A stretch of DNA of 24,435 nucleotides from Bacteriovoracaceae bacterium (GCA_947440875.1 CANETG010000010.1:1-24435), one strand, 5' to 3'; positions 1-7,720 are shown, counted from the first letter of the stretch. The notes: a model not told the origin generated them from the sequence alone. Program-made: numbers and translations.

Positions 1-865
1 TCCCTACATCGAGGTAGCCGCTGGATACGGGCACGAACCCACCACAATCACCGTGATCCGGATTCCACTCAAACCGGCGAACCTTATGGCGGTTGTAACT
101 CATGCGGGAGATGAACACTCCGGCATCATTCTGATTCAAAGTGTATTTCGCCTCAAAACCTGCAGTCTGATTCGTATCACTTTGAACCTGCCAATCGCGG
201 AAGAGCCATCCCAGAAAAACGGAAGAGGCGCTGAACTGAGAAAGGGGATGAACGTTCCCCTGGAAATTGTTATACCCGAGTGTCATTCCCCGTGAGCTTC
301 CCTGTTCCCAGATGGAATCCATCTGTTGAATGACGGTCATCTCGTGAGGAGTCGTATTCTGGTAGAGCTTCGAAGTCACTTCGGCCTTTTCCTGACGGTG
401 ACAAATGCTCCGGGAAAGAACCTGGAAGTAAGGCCCGGTTTCCGGTGCGTGGTAAAAAGATGTGATCGTTGTTCCCGTTAATTTCGCTTTTGGCTGGTTC
501 CACGTGATCTCGGCATCCCAGACCCGATAGTTTTTGTAACGAGCTTCAACTTTTCTCATCCATTTTCTTTTAGGTAAGAAAATCTCATCACTGAGATTTC
601 CCTCATCATCCGCTCGGTAGCGGTAATTCCATTTCACAATGTGATTCGGATGAAGAGACTCAGGCGAAAGTGCTGGTCTGATGATAACTTCCAGGTTGAC
701 CGGCAATCCTTTGGAAAGACCCGCCAGATTCATTTGAATCTTCACTCCATTCGGTGTCGCTACACTTGTTTCCCGGCCGGAACACTGATCGGCGAAATAA
801 ACTTTAGTCTTTGCATACGCAAAGAAAGGAAGAGTCATTAAAAATATCAAGCTCCAGAAAGTCAT
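1..865 (-). CDS. Secreted protein of unknown function, C-terminus cut by window edge
   Basis: An open frame of 288 codons runs from the ATG at 863-865 to the left edge without a stop. The first ~18 residues form a clear Sec signal peptide (hydrophobic stretch ending FFAYA before KTKVYF). The mature part is rich in aromatic and polar residues (W, Y, N, Q) and has scattered cysteines, as in periplasmic or outer-membrane beta-proteins. I do not recognise the family. Its ATG overlaps the stop codon of the upstream NfrB-like glycosyltransferase (ATGA), so the two are almost certainly co-transcribed and translationally coupled. That suggests a role in handling the glycan made by the transferase, which is inference from position. 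The total length is unknown because the 3' end lies outside the window. Confidence 0.8.
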   Translation of the reverse strand, partial: MTFWSLIFLMTLPFFAYAKTKVYFADQCSGRETSVATPNGVKIQMNLAGLSKGLPVNLEVIIRPALSPESLHPNHIVKWNYRYRADDEGNLSDEIFLPKRKWMRKVEARYKNYRVWDAEITWNQPKAKLTGTTITSFYHAPETGPYFQVLSRSICHRQEKAEVTSKLYQNTTPHEMTVIQQMDSIWEQGSSRGMTLGYNNFQGNVHPLSQFSASSVFLGWLFRDWQVQSDTNQTAGFEAKYTLNQNDAGVFISRMSYNRHKVRRFEWNPDHGDCGGFVPVSSGYLDVG

Positions 866-2262
866 TGGAGGTTTCTCCTTTCATCGATTGTTTCTTCAGT
901 CGGAAAAAAATGCTCAGTTTTGTCCCAGATTATTTTGTCCTGTTTATTGTCCCGGGAAGCGTCTCCAAATTGTCTGATCGCCCGGATGGCGGCCATTCCG
1001 TTGATGACACTACCAAGGGCCAGACGGGGAATGGTGAGAACGCCATGTTGAAATCCATAAAGAACGGTGGTGAAACGCCATCTCTGAAGAAGTCTTAATC
1101 CAAAAAGAACAAGATTCAGAAACATGAGATTGGAGAGGAGGGTGTTTCGTGAAACTGAAGACAAAGCTTCGGGCCTCAGGATTGAAACACTGAACATAAC
1201 AAGGATCACTGACCAGGCAAGAAACACAAGGGGATTTGCCCAAAGTGCCTTTCTGTCTCTCCAGACTCCATAACGCGCCATCAGTGTTTTCCAATTGAGG
1301 CGTTTCATGGGAGATTCGTAGTTTCCCCACCGAAGCATCGTTTGAAGGCCTATGCCAGTTGTCCATCTTGTTTTTTGGCGGACACTTCTTCCGAAGTCAG
1401 CGGGGAAATATTCACGAGTCGCAATCACATCACCTTTCGGGTCCAGGAGAAGCATGAACTTCTGCTTTCCACCGAGCCTCGCAATTTTCATCGAGACTTC
1501 GTAATCCTCGGTGAGATTTCCTTCTTCAAACCAAGTTCCAAAACGTCGGCCGAGAATATCCATAATTCTGTATGAAAAAAAAGTTCCCACACCTGCGCTC
1601 GGGATGGGCATGCGGAGTTTTTGGCGGACGGGAATTTCTCGCAGGTGAATATCAGCAAACTCATCAAGGTAAGTTCCGGCTACCCATTCAGATGTTGAGA
1701 CGGGAAGAGAGAAAATCGGAATCTGGATGAAGTCGAGGTCTTCATCCTGAGCGTTGATCGCCTTAAAGGATAAAGGATGAATGACATCTTCAGCGTCATG
1801 GATGGCGATGAAGCGCGGGACCCATGGTTTTTTTCCTTTATCAAAACCACCCATCATCACCTGCAGAATGCGGTTCAGACACTGTGCCTTTGAAGTCGGG
1901 CCGGGCAGGTCATTAATGATAACGGTGATTTTATCCGGGTACCGACTTTCAAGATCCAAAGCAATCGAGACTGTCTTTTCGTCATTGGGATAAACACCAA
2001 TGAACCAGTGAAAGTTCTCATACTGAAGGCGCTTGAGATTTGTTCTGACCATCGCTTCGAGAACGTCATACTCCTGCCATGCAGGAATCATGACTGCGAT
2101 AGGGGACTCTTCTTTGTGAAGTAGTGTATTCCAATCTGTTAGTGAAATTTTGGCCGGCCGCAGGCGGAAAATCCCGTGAACGATATCAAGTATAAGATCA
2201 TCTAAAGATCCAATGAGAAAAACAAGACATAGAAGTAGTAAAGAAAACTCCAGATTATTCAT
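862..2262 (-). CDS. NfrB-like membrane glycosyltransferase (GT2) lacking the MshEN domain
   Basis: This is a processive inner-membrane family-2 glycosyltransferase related to E. coli NfrB, which polymerises a surface polysaccharide that NfrA exports. Counting from the ATG at 2262, it has an N-terminal membrane segment (~5-32), a GT-A core with DAED (156-159), the PSAGVGT acceptor segment, TEDYE (251-255) and RQKTRW (295-300, the Q-x-x-RW processivity motif), then C-terminal membrane helices (~345-365, 375-395). From memory of NfrB, the WRDRK and WDKT-H-FP segments also match. The protein ends at 466 residues, just where NfrB continues into its c-di-GMP-binding MshEN region (E. coli NfrB is ~745 residues). 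A TTG 18 nt upstream (2280) is an alternative start, but it has no ribosome binding site. The gene overlaps the next minus-strand gene by 4 nt. Confidence 0.85.
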   Translation of the reverse strand: MNNLEFSLLLLCLVFLIGSLDDLILDIVHGIFRLRPAKISLTDWNTLLHKEESPIAVMIPAWQEYDVLEAMVRTNLKRLQYENFHWFIGVYPNDEKTVSIALDLESRYPDKITVIINDLPGPTSKAQCLNRILQVMMGGFDKGKKPWVPRFIAIHDAEDVIHPLSFKAINAQDEDLDFIQIPIFSLPVSTSEWVAGTYLDEFADIHLREIPVRQKLRMPIPSAGVGTFFSYRIMDILGRRFGTWFEEGNLTEDYEVSMKIARLGGKQKFMLLLDPKGDVIATREYFPADFGRSVRQKTRWTTGIGLQTMLRWGNYESPMKRLNWKTLMARYGVWRDRKALWANPLVFLAWSVILVMFSVSILRPEALSSVSRNTLLSNLMFLNLVLFGLRLLQRWRFTTVLYGFQHGVLTIPRLALGSVINGMAAIRAIRQFGDASRDNKQDKIIWDKTEHFFPTEETIDERRNLQ

Positions 2263-2347
2263 AATATTTTGAGTTCCCAAGTTGTTTAAAAAAAAGATAC
2301 ACGATCAATGTGTTCTTAAATTGTCAGGCTTTGTAACAGAGGCAAAT

Positions 2348-3097
2348 ATGAAGTTAAATAGCTGTGTTTTAAATTTTTCCTTAAGCATTTTTTTGTTGCT
2401 CTCGCTTACTGCACCTGCGTCAGCGGATCGCTGGTCGAAAGAAATTTACTCACAGAGTGTGTATCTTCACAGGTTCGGAAATCCCGTCACACAAAATCGC
2501 GTCATCGTTGCCAAGGAAATGAAAAGCTACGACGTCTATCTTGGTGCGTGGTTCGAACACGATAGTAAATCTGATGGCGACGTCACTTATACTGATTCAC
2601 AAATTTCACCCCTCATAGGAATCAGATCCAGTGCGATGGGAAATGAATGGATGTTCTCGCGCTTCTTTGCAGAAACCAGACTCGTCCACCGGACCCGTTC
2701 ATTTTTTGATGACCGCGAAAGGACAACCTTTGAAGTAAGAGGGGGATTACTAGGTTACGGAATGAAGATGTGGGATGAATCCATGTTTCTTGAAAACTAT
2801 TATTCGGCTTTTTACACGAGACTTTATAATGACCGATTTATTTTTCAAGGCTGGGCAAGACAGGGGATACGGTTGGTAAAACATCTAGAATTTTTCAATG
2901 AGATCTTTCTCGATACTTTCGACTTTACCCGCGACGCCGATTCTACTTTTGATCTGCGACCTGGTGTTCGTCTGAGATACGATTTTGCCGGCGGTGGTGT
3001 TCAGCTCATTCATCAGCGTCTTCACCATTTTAGTAATCTCGAATTTTCTGGCCGAAACGAATCTCGAACGAGTCTGGTCTTTGGATATTATTGGTAA
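2348..3097 (+). CDS. Predicted outer-membrane beta-barrel protein, possibly NfrA C-terminal-like
   Basis: This 249-residue protein has a signal peptide (MKLNSCVLNF... cut after ASA) followed by alternating hydrophobic and polar strands with many Tyr/Phe/Trp. It ends in the aromatic C-terminus FGYYW that is typical of proteins inserted by BamA. I chose ATG 2348 because cagagg lies 5 nt upstream and it gives a clean signal peptide; the in-frame TTG at 2282 would add 22 residues before it. It diverges from the NfrB-like transferase with ~85 bp between the starts. NfrA pairs a TPR scaffold with a C-terminal barrel, and this protein would correspond to the barrel alone. The family link rests on context and general character, not on a decisive motif; another small barrel family (for example YaiO-like) is possible. 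Confidence 0.7.
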   Translation: MKLNSCVLNFSLSIFLLLSLTAPASADRWSKEIYSQSVYLHRFGNPVTQNRVIVAKEMKSYDVYLGAWFEHDSKSDGDVTYTDSQISPLIGIRSSAMGNEWMFSRFFAETRLVHRTRSFFDDRERTTFEVRGGLLGYGMKMWDESMFLENYYSAFYTRLYNDRFIFQGWARQGIRLVKHLEFFNEIFLDTFDFTRDADSTFDLRPGVRLRYDFAGGGVQLIHQRLHHFSNLEFSGRNESRTSLVFGYYW

Positions 3098-3263
3098 CAA
3101 CGGATCAACAGTTTCTAACGGATCGTCTGACTCCAATGGTAATTCAAATGGTAGGAATGGAGAAATCGGGGGTAACAAAATATTTTCACTAGGTTTTCTA
3201 AGCGCGCAGCTTAAAATCTTTTGGCCTGAATCAAGGTCATAAGAATGTTTTTTGTATTAGAGT

Positions 3264-3294
3264 GGGGCTCCCTTACAGGAGCCTCCTTTTTTTT
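3264..3294 (+). terminator. Strong intrinsic terminator directly in front of the HTTM operon
   Basis: The 8-bp stem GGGGCTCC/GGAGCCTC (one G-U pair) with a 6-nt loop is followed by C and eight T residues (3287-3294). It lies 167 nt after the barrel gene stop and only 10 nt before the next ATG (3305). It can end the upstream transcript, or act as an attenuator if the downstream operon starts before it. Confidence 0.85.
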
Positions 3295-3304
3295 CGAGGA
3301 AAAT

Positions 3305-3838
3305 ATGGTTAAAGTCAAAAAGTTTTTCATCAGTGCTTTCATCGTTTTTAACTTTCTGATCATGGCAAGAGTGCATCTTCCCCTTGATGTTAAGTTTTTT
3401 TCTACTCTGTACGCACCCGTCGATACTTACACAAGATTTTTCAGTACTTTTCAAGACTGGATGATGTTTGCCCCTAACCCCTCTCGGACGAATTACGAAC
3501 TCTCTGCTGAGATTGAATTCACTGATGGATCTCGCGACTCATGGTCTTTTCCCAAAGCATCTGAGTTAAGCATCGTCGGAAAATATTTTTACGGCGAACG
3601 CTACAGAAAGTTCATTTCAGAAGGCGTGAGAAAGCATGAAAACAATTTCATGTGGAAGGATACGGCCCGCTTTGCCCTCAGGATGATTGGTGAAACCCAT
3701 TACAATAAAATTCCCAGCAAAGTTCATCTCTATCGCCACTGGGAAGACGTTCCGCTTCTTAGCGATGGAATGCGTACCCATGGAACACGTCCTGATAAGT
3801 TGAGCAAATTCCGCTTTTTTACTCATGAGGTGATGTAA
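3305..3838 (+). CDS. Membrane-anchored HTTM-companion protein
   Basis: This 177-residue protein has one N-terminal membrane segment (~5-24) and an exported domain. The residue run W-M-M-F-A-P-N-P (~51-58), followed by a beta-hairpin with DGS and WSFPK, is typical of the small proteins found beside HTTM/gamma-carboxylase-like genes. ATG 3305 is chosen because gagga lies 4 nt upstream; the longer frame from 3245 would run through a terminator hairpin. Its stop overlaps the HTTM gene start (TAATG at 3836-3840), so the two are translationally coupled and probably form a complex. Reaction unknown. I am confident that it is a gene and moderately confident of the pairing. Confidence 0.8.
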   Translation: MVKVKKFFISAFIVFNFLIMARVHLPLDVKFFSTLYAPVDTYTRFFSTFQDWMMFAPNPSRTNYELSAEIEFTDGSRDSWSFPKASELSIVGKYFYGERYRKFISEGVRKHENNFMWKDTARFALRMIGETHYNKIPSKVHLYRHWEDVPLLSDGMRTHGTRPDKLSKFRFFTHEVM

Positions 3839-4806
3839 TGTTGAGCTATAAAACTTTTCTCAATCGCTGGGACCGTTTTTTCTTCAGACCTGAACCTGTA
3901 GAGGGGATAGCGGTTTTCCGAATGATCTGGTGTTTTCTTCTTCTCATGTACCTTTTCCTCGACATCGGAAACATCAACGATTTTTACGGTCCTAAGGCCA
4001 TTCTTTCCTTAAAAACGATCAAAGATCAGTTCAACTACCCACACATGAATCTCTTTCATCTCTTCGGTGACTCAATCGGCGTAGTGACTCTGATGATGTG
4101 GATATATGGACTGGCACTTTTTTGCGGATTGATCGGATTCAGAACACGAACAGCTTTAGTCGTAGCACTCGTCTGTATGGTGAGCTTCCATCAGCGGAAT
4201 ATCTGGTTACTCAGTTCCTCGGAAGTCCTGATGAGATCGATCATGATTCTCATGGTGTTCTCACCAGCGGGTAATGCTCTGAGTGTGGACTCTATGCTGG
4301 CGAGATTGAATTCGAAACAACTTCCGCGTGATTGCTCACCCTGGGTAGTTCGCCTTATTCAAATTCAGATTTCTGTCGTTTACCTTTGGACCTTCTGGCA
4401 TAAACTCAAAGGTGATCAGTGGATTGATGGAACAGCCGTTTATTACGCTACCCGCTTAAGTAATATGACAAACCTTCCGGTACCGATTCTCCTGGATAAT
4501 CTCTTCCTGATTAAGCTGATGACCTGGGGAACTCTGATCCTCGAGTTTTCTCTTGGAACCCTGGTCTGGTTCAAGGAATTCAGAAAACCTCTGATCTTTG
4601 CCGGAGTCTTTTTCCATCTGGGTATCGAATACATGATGAGTATTCCATTTTTTGAGCTCATCATGATTGCACTCCTGATCAATTTCTTCTCACCAATTGA
4701 GATACGAGATTATGTCATGGGTTACGTCGCCAGAGTCAAAGAGGTGATTCGGTCTTCAACGATAACGGATGATCTCAAAAGTCGAATTTTAATTTTACTT
4801 AATTAA
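3838..4806 (+). CDS. HTTM-domain (vitamin K gamma-carboxylase-like) integral membrane protein
   Basis: This 322-residue polytopic protein has about seven or eight hydrophobic segments. Family marks are the start R-x-x-EPV-x-x-IAVFRM (~17-29), the central TFWHKLKGDQWIDGTAVYYA (185-204), and a late histidine in FFHLGIEYMM (258-267). This is the HTTM fold shared with vitamin K-dependent gamma-carboxylase. Bacterial members are widespread and most have no known substrate, so carboxylation should not be assumed. It is the second gene of a two-gene operon with its membrane-anchored companion. Its 3' end overlaps the convergent gene by 8 nt. Confidence 0.85.
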   Translation: MLSYKTFLNRWDRFFFRPEPVEGIAVFRMIWCFLLLMYLFLDIGNINDFYGPKAILSLKTIKDQFNYPHMNLFHLFGDSIGVVTLMMWIYGLALFCGLIGFRTRTALVVALVCMVSFHQRNIWLLSSSEVLMRSIMILMVFSPAGNALSVDSMLARLNSKQLPRDCSPWVVRLIQIQISVVYLWTFWHKLKGDQWIDGTAVYYATRLSNMTNLPVPILLDNLFLIKLMTWGTLILEFSLGTLVWFKEFRKPLIFAGVFFHLGIEYMMSIPFFELIMIALLINFFSPIEIRDYVMGYVARVKEVIRSSTITDDLKSRILILLN

Positions 4807-5293
4807 CAGAGAGGATGAGGCCTGCTTGAGTAAGACCAGGCATGGCCTCGTGATTTTCTGGCAGCGTTCCCGCTTCAAGCTTCTGAAGGAGCTCAAGCTC
4901 AGTCACAGAGATTTCGTGGAAACGAATCTCGCCTTCATGATCTACGTAAACGCATAAGACATTCTGTCGCTCAATCACATTAATATTTCCCTCATGTGCT
5001 TCTTTCACCATCGCCAGGATGTCGTGATCGAATGAAAGAAAACAGGCCGAAGGGTTGAGGTGAAGACCCGGGCCCTCAGGAAAAAAAAACTCGCCTTCCT
5101 GGATGCTCTTTAAAGCGGCATCGAAGTAGGCGAGTTCGAATAAGTGCTGAGGACAGTCTCCTTCCTCGGCCTTGATCTCCAGGTACTCAGGGAAAGTGAT
5201 GATCTTTGAGGAGACCTCGTATTCTTTCGAGACTGCATTCCAGTCCATATCTGAGAAGAGAGCAAGGCTAGGGAAAGATTCTTTGAGAGTCAT
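4799..5293 (-). CDS. Short HvfC/BufC (DUF2063)-like protein
   Basis: This is a cytosolic 164-residue protein without a signal peptide. Its layout resembles the second half of HvfC/BufC/MbnC-type proteins: FPEYL (~34-38), then CPQHLFELAYFDAAL (~47-61), a central LHLNPSACFLSF, and a C-terminal beta-strand/helix region VCVYVDHEGEIRFHEISVTELELLQKL-like in character ending in a Leu-rich helix and an E-A-G-T turn. The usual ~80-residue helical N-terminus appears to be missing. HvfC-type proteins partner DUF692 (MbnB/BufB) iron enzymes that modify metal-binding peptides; no DUF692 gene is present here. It overlaps the upstream histidine-rich peptide gene by one base (TAATG), so the two are translationally coupled. 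The gene is firm; the family call is by eye and uncertain. Confidence 0.55.
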   Translation of the reverse strand: MTLKESFPSLALFSDMDWNAVSKEYEVSSKIITFPEYLEIKAEEGDCPQHLFELAYFDAALKSIQEGEFFFPEGPGLHLNPSACFLSFDHDILAMVKEAHEGNINVIERQNVLCVYVDHEGEIRFHEISVTELELLQKLEAGTLPENHEAMPGLTQAGLILSVN

Positions 5294-5505
5294 TATTTTT
5301 TCTTAGGAATCTTTTCATCTTTGTGTTCGGGATGATGAGCTTTGTGATCATGGTCTTTGTGATGTTCTTCATCGTGCTCATGATCTTTTGATTCAGCTTT
5401 TACGTGCTGATGCTCTTTATCGTGTGCTTCTTTTTTTTCATCGTGGTTGTGAGCAAAGGCGGAAAGTGAGAGGGTAAGAACGAGGACCGTCATGATCGTT
5501 TTCAT
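5293..5505 (-). CDS. Secreted histidine-rich metal-binding peptide
   Basis: This 70-residue precursor has an 18-residue signal peptide ending AFA. The ~52-residue mature part has 14 histidines, many Glu/Asp/Lys and no cysteine. If cut after AFA, the mature protein begins His-Asn-His, which places His at position 3 and so creates an ATCUN-type Cu(II)/Ni(II) site. It is likely a periplasmic buffer or chaperone for Cu, Ni or Zn (inference from composition). AAGGAG lies 8 nt before the ATG, and a good promoter lies at 5529-5557. It is the first gene of an operon with the DUF2063-like protein and diverges from a CopZ-like gene cluster, which supports metal handling. Confidence 0.85.
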   Translation of the reverse strand: MKTIMTVLVLTLSLSAFAHNHDEKKEAHDKEHQHVKAESKDHEHDEEHHKDHDHKAHHPEHKDEKIPKKK

Positions 5506-5528
5506 AGTAAATCTCCTTGGAAGATGGC

Positions 5529-5557
5529 ATTATTTGCGATAACTAATTGTCGGTAAA
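5529..5557 (-). promoter_or_regulatory. Sigma-70-type promoter for the histidine-rich peptide operon
   Basis: On the minus strand TTTACC (5557-5552) and AATAAT (5534-5529) are separated by exactly 17 nt. The predicted start is ~7 nt downstream, which leaves a ~20-nt leader carrying AAGGAG. The whole divergent region is only 64 bp, so a metal-responsive regulator could control both sides; I see no operator that I can name. Confidence 0.5.
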
Positions 5558-5569
5558 TGGAGCGGTGAG

Positions 5570-5848
5570 ATGAGTGATTTTCCGGTAGAAAAATACATCG
5601 ACCTTGAAAATAATCCCTACTTAATGGGTCGGATAACAATTCACCACGTAAAAGACGAATTTCACGCAGAAGTTGACATAATTCATCGCGAGTCTCATAA
5701 AATTTTCAAGCACGTAGACATTATTTACCGACAGTATACGTCGGAAGAAGCACTCATTCTTGGCGTTCAAAGGTTAAGATTGTTTCTCGAGAAAATTGAG
5801 GCCGAACAGGCAATTAATGACCGATCGGGTAACGACGGCCTTCATTAG
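5570..5848 (+). CDS. Conserved-looking small protein of unknown function
   Basis: This 92-residue cytosolic protein is not recognised. It has mixed alpha/beta character, with a central beta-rich part containing several His (IHHVKDEFHAEVDIIHRESHK region, residues ~24-45) and a C-terminal amphipathic helix (~60-80). There is no signal peptide or membrane segment. ggag/ggtgag precede the ATG. It is the first gene of a plus-strand operon: 6 nt separate its stop from the HMA chaperone start. The histidines and the neighbours make a metal-related role possible but unproven. Confidence 0.75.
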   Translation: MSDFPVEKYIDLENNPYLMGRITIHHVKDEFHAEVDIIHRESHKIFKHVDIIYRQYTSEEALILGVQRLRLFLEKIEAEQAINDRSGNDGLH

Positions 5849-5854
5849 GAAATT

Positions 5855-6052
5855 ATGAGCGAATTTAAGGTCCCTGATATGACCTGCGGTCACTGCGAAA
5901 AGTCGATTTTATCTGCTCTCAAGAAGGCTACTCCAGAGGCAGAAATAATAATCGATCTGGGGCAGAAACTCGTGACAGTAAAAAATATGTCCGACGAAAC
6001 GGTGATGAGTCTTTTGAAAGACCTTGGCTATACCCCAGAAAAAATGAAATAA
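5855..6052 (+). CDS. HMA-domain heavy-metal chaperone (CopZ-like)
   Basis: This 65-residue protein is a single HMA domain. It has the metal-binding loop M-T-C-G-H-C (residues 9-14; cysteines 11 and 14), the beta-alpha-beta-beta-alpha-beta pattern and a closing GYTP. Proteins of this size carry Cu(I), or sometimes another soft metal, to P-type ATPases or regulators in the cytosol. Here no ATPase is adjacent. TAGGA sits 5 nt before the ATG, and the gene follows the 92-residue gene by 6 nt. Together with the divergent histidine-rich peptide this makes a four-gene metal locus. Copper is the most likely metal; Zn, Hg or Cd cannot be excluded from sequence. Confidence 0.9.
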   Translation: MSEFKVPDMTCGHCEKSILSALKKATPEAEIIIDLGQKLVTVKNMSDETVMSLLKDLGYTPEKMK

Positions 6053-6081
6053 TCTTCGGGAAAGAATCTCAAGGATTGAGT

Positions 6082-6882
6082 GTGCTACAGTTAGAATTAT
6101 TTCCCAGGATGGAATTGAGAACACTGTCTGACTTCCAGAAACTGGAAGGAGTGTCTCTTTCTGACTCGGATAAAAAGATTCTCACTACGTCTCTAGAATT
6201 CTACCAAACCCCCAAGACCAATGATGTCATCCGACACCAACACGCGCTCATAGTTGATAAAATTCTTGGCTTCCGGATGAAGTACATTGAAGAGATGCTC
6301 GTTGCCGAGGCCCGTGGTTTTGATCCTGATGGGTCCCATGAAACATGGGGTCCATCCCTGCACGATGGGGCACAGACTTGGGTGGGCCTTGAGCTGCAAA
6401 TCTTACAAACACCATACTCAGAAATTTATCGAATTCTCCAATTACTTAGACTGAGACCCTACCAGCACGTCGTAGACTTAGGCGCGGCGTACGGGCGGAT
6501 GGGTATTGTGATGAATGGTCTTTTTATCAAGAATACGTTCACCGGCTACGAATTTGTGCGCGCTCGAGTCGATGAAGGAAATAGAGTGTATCAAGATCTT
6601 AATATGACGAAATCAAAACTCATCACCGCAGATCTCTCTGATCCTAATTTTGAATTACCAGAAGCAGATGTTTACTTTATTTATGATTATGGTCAAGTTG
6701 AGCACATCGACCGGACTCTTAATCAAATTCGCGCAGTTTCTGAGAAAAGACCGGTTAAAATCGTCGTTCGTGGAAAATTCACTCGGAGAATCATTGCCGA
6801 CAGGCACGAGTGGATGGGTCTTACATACCAGGGGAAACTCGAAGAACTCTTTTCGATTTACGTGGCGTACAAAGGTCACTGA
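6082..6882 (+). CDS. Class I SAM-dependent methyltransferase
   Basis: This 266-residue protein has a helical N-terminal half followed by a Rossmann methyltransferase core. Motif I is VVDLGAAYGRMG (DLGAAYG ~132-138), then TGYEF for the acidic end of strand 2 and an ADVYFIYDYG segment for strand 4. The substrate is unknown. I place the start at GTG 6082 because AAGGA (6071-6075) is 6 nt upstream; the in-frame TTG at 6076 would leave no spacing and the ATG at 6109 has no ribosome binding site. It follows the HMA chaperone by 29 nt and may share its transcript. The 3' end overlaps the convergent secreted-protein gene by 7 nt. Confidence 0.8.
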   Translation: MLQLELFPRMELRTLSDFQKLEGVSLSDSDKKILTTSLEFYQTPKTNDVIRHQHALIVDKILGFRMKYIEEMLVAEARGFDPDGSHETWGPSLHDGAQTWVGLELQILQTPYSEIYRILQLLRLRPYQHVVDLGAAYGRMGIVMNGLFIKNTFTGYEFVRARVDEGNRVYQDLNMTKSKLITADLSDPNFELPEADVYFIYDYGQVEHIDRTLNQIRAVSEKRPVKIVVRGKFTRRIIADRHEWMGLTYQGKLEELFSIYVAYKGH

Positions 6883-7673
6883 CAAATCCAACTCTCTTCA
6901 CCCGTGAAAGTCATTTTATTTTTTAGAAATAGGATGCATTTTAGTTTCTCTTGGTGATTGATGGCGACATACAGTGTCGTGTTGGTAAAAGACTTGTCAC
7001 TTTCGAGCCACCCCGATTTTGCCTTAAATTCATCGATTGATTTAAAATACGATTTATATTCAAAGTCCTCAAAAGTTGCTGTCACATCTGCCGAAGTTCC
7101 TTCGTTAAAATGGAGTACCCAAATGGGGAATCGGTGATGCTGATAGAGATAGTCCTTCCTATTGATTGTCACCTTTCCCATATCAGTATCCCGACTATTC
7201 AGAAGGTGCGTTCGAATAAGAAAAGAATCGCCTTTCACTCTCGCTTTGTCTCCGAGGAGAGTTGTGTTGACGGCTCCTAGAGGTTTAAAATTCAGGAGGT
7301 CAAAGTACTGAACATGGACCTGATTTTTGTGAGGCCGATTATTTTTTTGAAAAAGGACTGCAAACTTTCCATTCTGGGTAGTCCCCACAACCTTAGCGCA
7401 TGAAGAAGGCTCTCCTCGGAAGAGTCGGTACAAACCTGACTCCGCATTGACCGGAAGTTTTTCTACTGGACCAGTTCCTATTCTAGAAAAGACATGTTCG
7501 CCCCACAATTTATCACCTGGCTCGATGTGAGACTGGTTACCTCTGACCATAATTTCAATTTTTTCCGCACCCATCTGACAAAAAGCGTTGTCTCGAGGAT
7601 AGGTTTTTTCAAACGCATCTTCAACCGAGGCCAATGTGATAGTAGAGAGAAGGATGGTCAATAGTATCGTCAT
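6876..7673 (-). CDS. Secreted protein of unknown function
   Basis: This 265-residue protein has a short signal peptide (MTILLTILLSTITLA). The mature chain has four cysteines that could form disulfides, one near each end (FCQMG, CAK, KCILF, and the terminal SWICQ). It is beta-rich by eye and I do not recognise a family. No Shine-Dalgarno precedes the ATG; instead a TAGCAT hexamer ends exactly 6 nt upstream (7685-7680) with a poor TTGTGT 16 nt before it, so a leaderless mRNA is possible. It is convergent with the methyltransferase gene, overlapping by 7 nt. Confidence 0.75.
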   Translation of the reverse strand: MTILLTILLSTITLASVEDAFEKTYPRDNAFCQMGAEKIEIMVRGNQSHIEPGDKLWGEHVFSRIGTGPVEKLPVNAESGLYRLFRGEPSSCAKVVGTTQNGKFAVLFQKNNRPHKNQVHVQYFDLLNFKPLGAVNTTLLGDKARVKGDSFLIRTHLLNSRDTDMGKVTINRKDYLYQHHRFPIWVLHFNEGTSADVTATFEDFEYKSYFKSIDEFKAKSGWLESDKSFTNTTLYVAINHQEKLKCILFLKNKMTFTGEESWICQ

Positions 7674-7720
7674 TTTAAAATGCTAACAAAGGAATTAGAG
7701 AACACAAAGAACTTCTCTGT

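Noticed and set aside
2985..3242. Plus-strand frame with an Asn-Gly/Ser-rich low-complexity tail overlapping the barrel gene end
   Set aside because: It overlaps the barrel gene in another frame, has no ribosome binding site, and the barrel ends properly in an aromatic residue, so no frameshift needs to be invoked.
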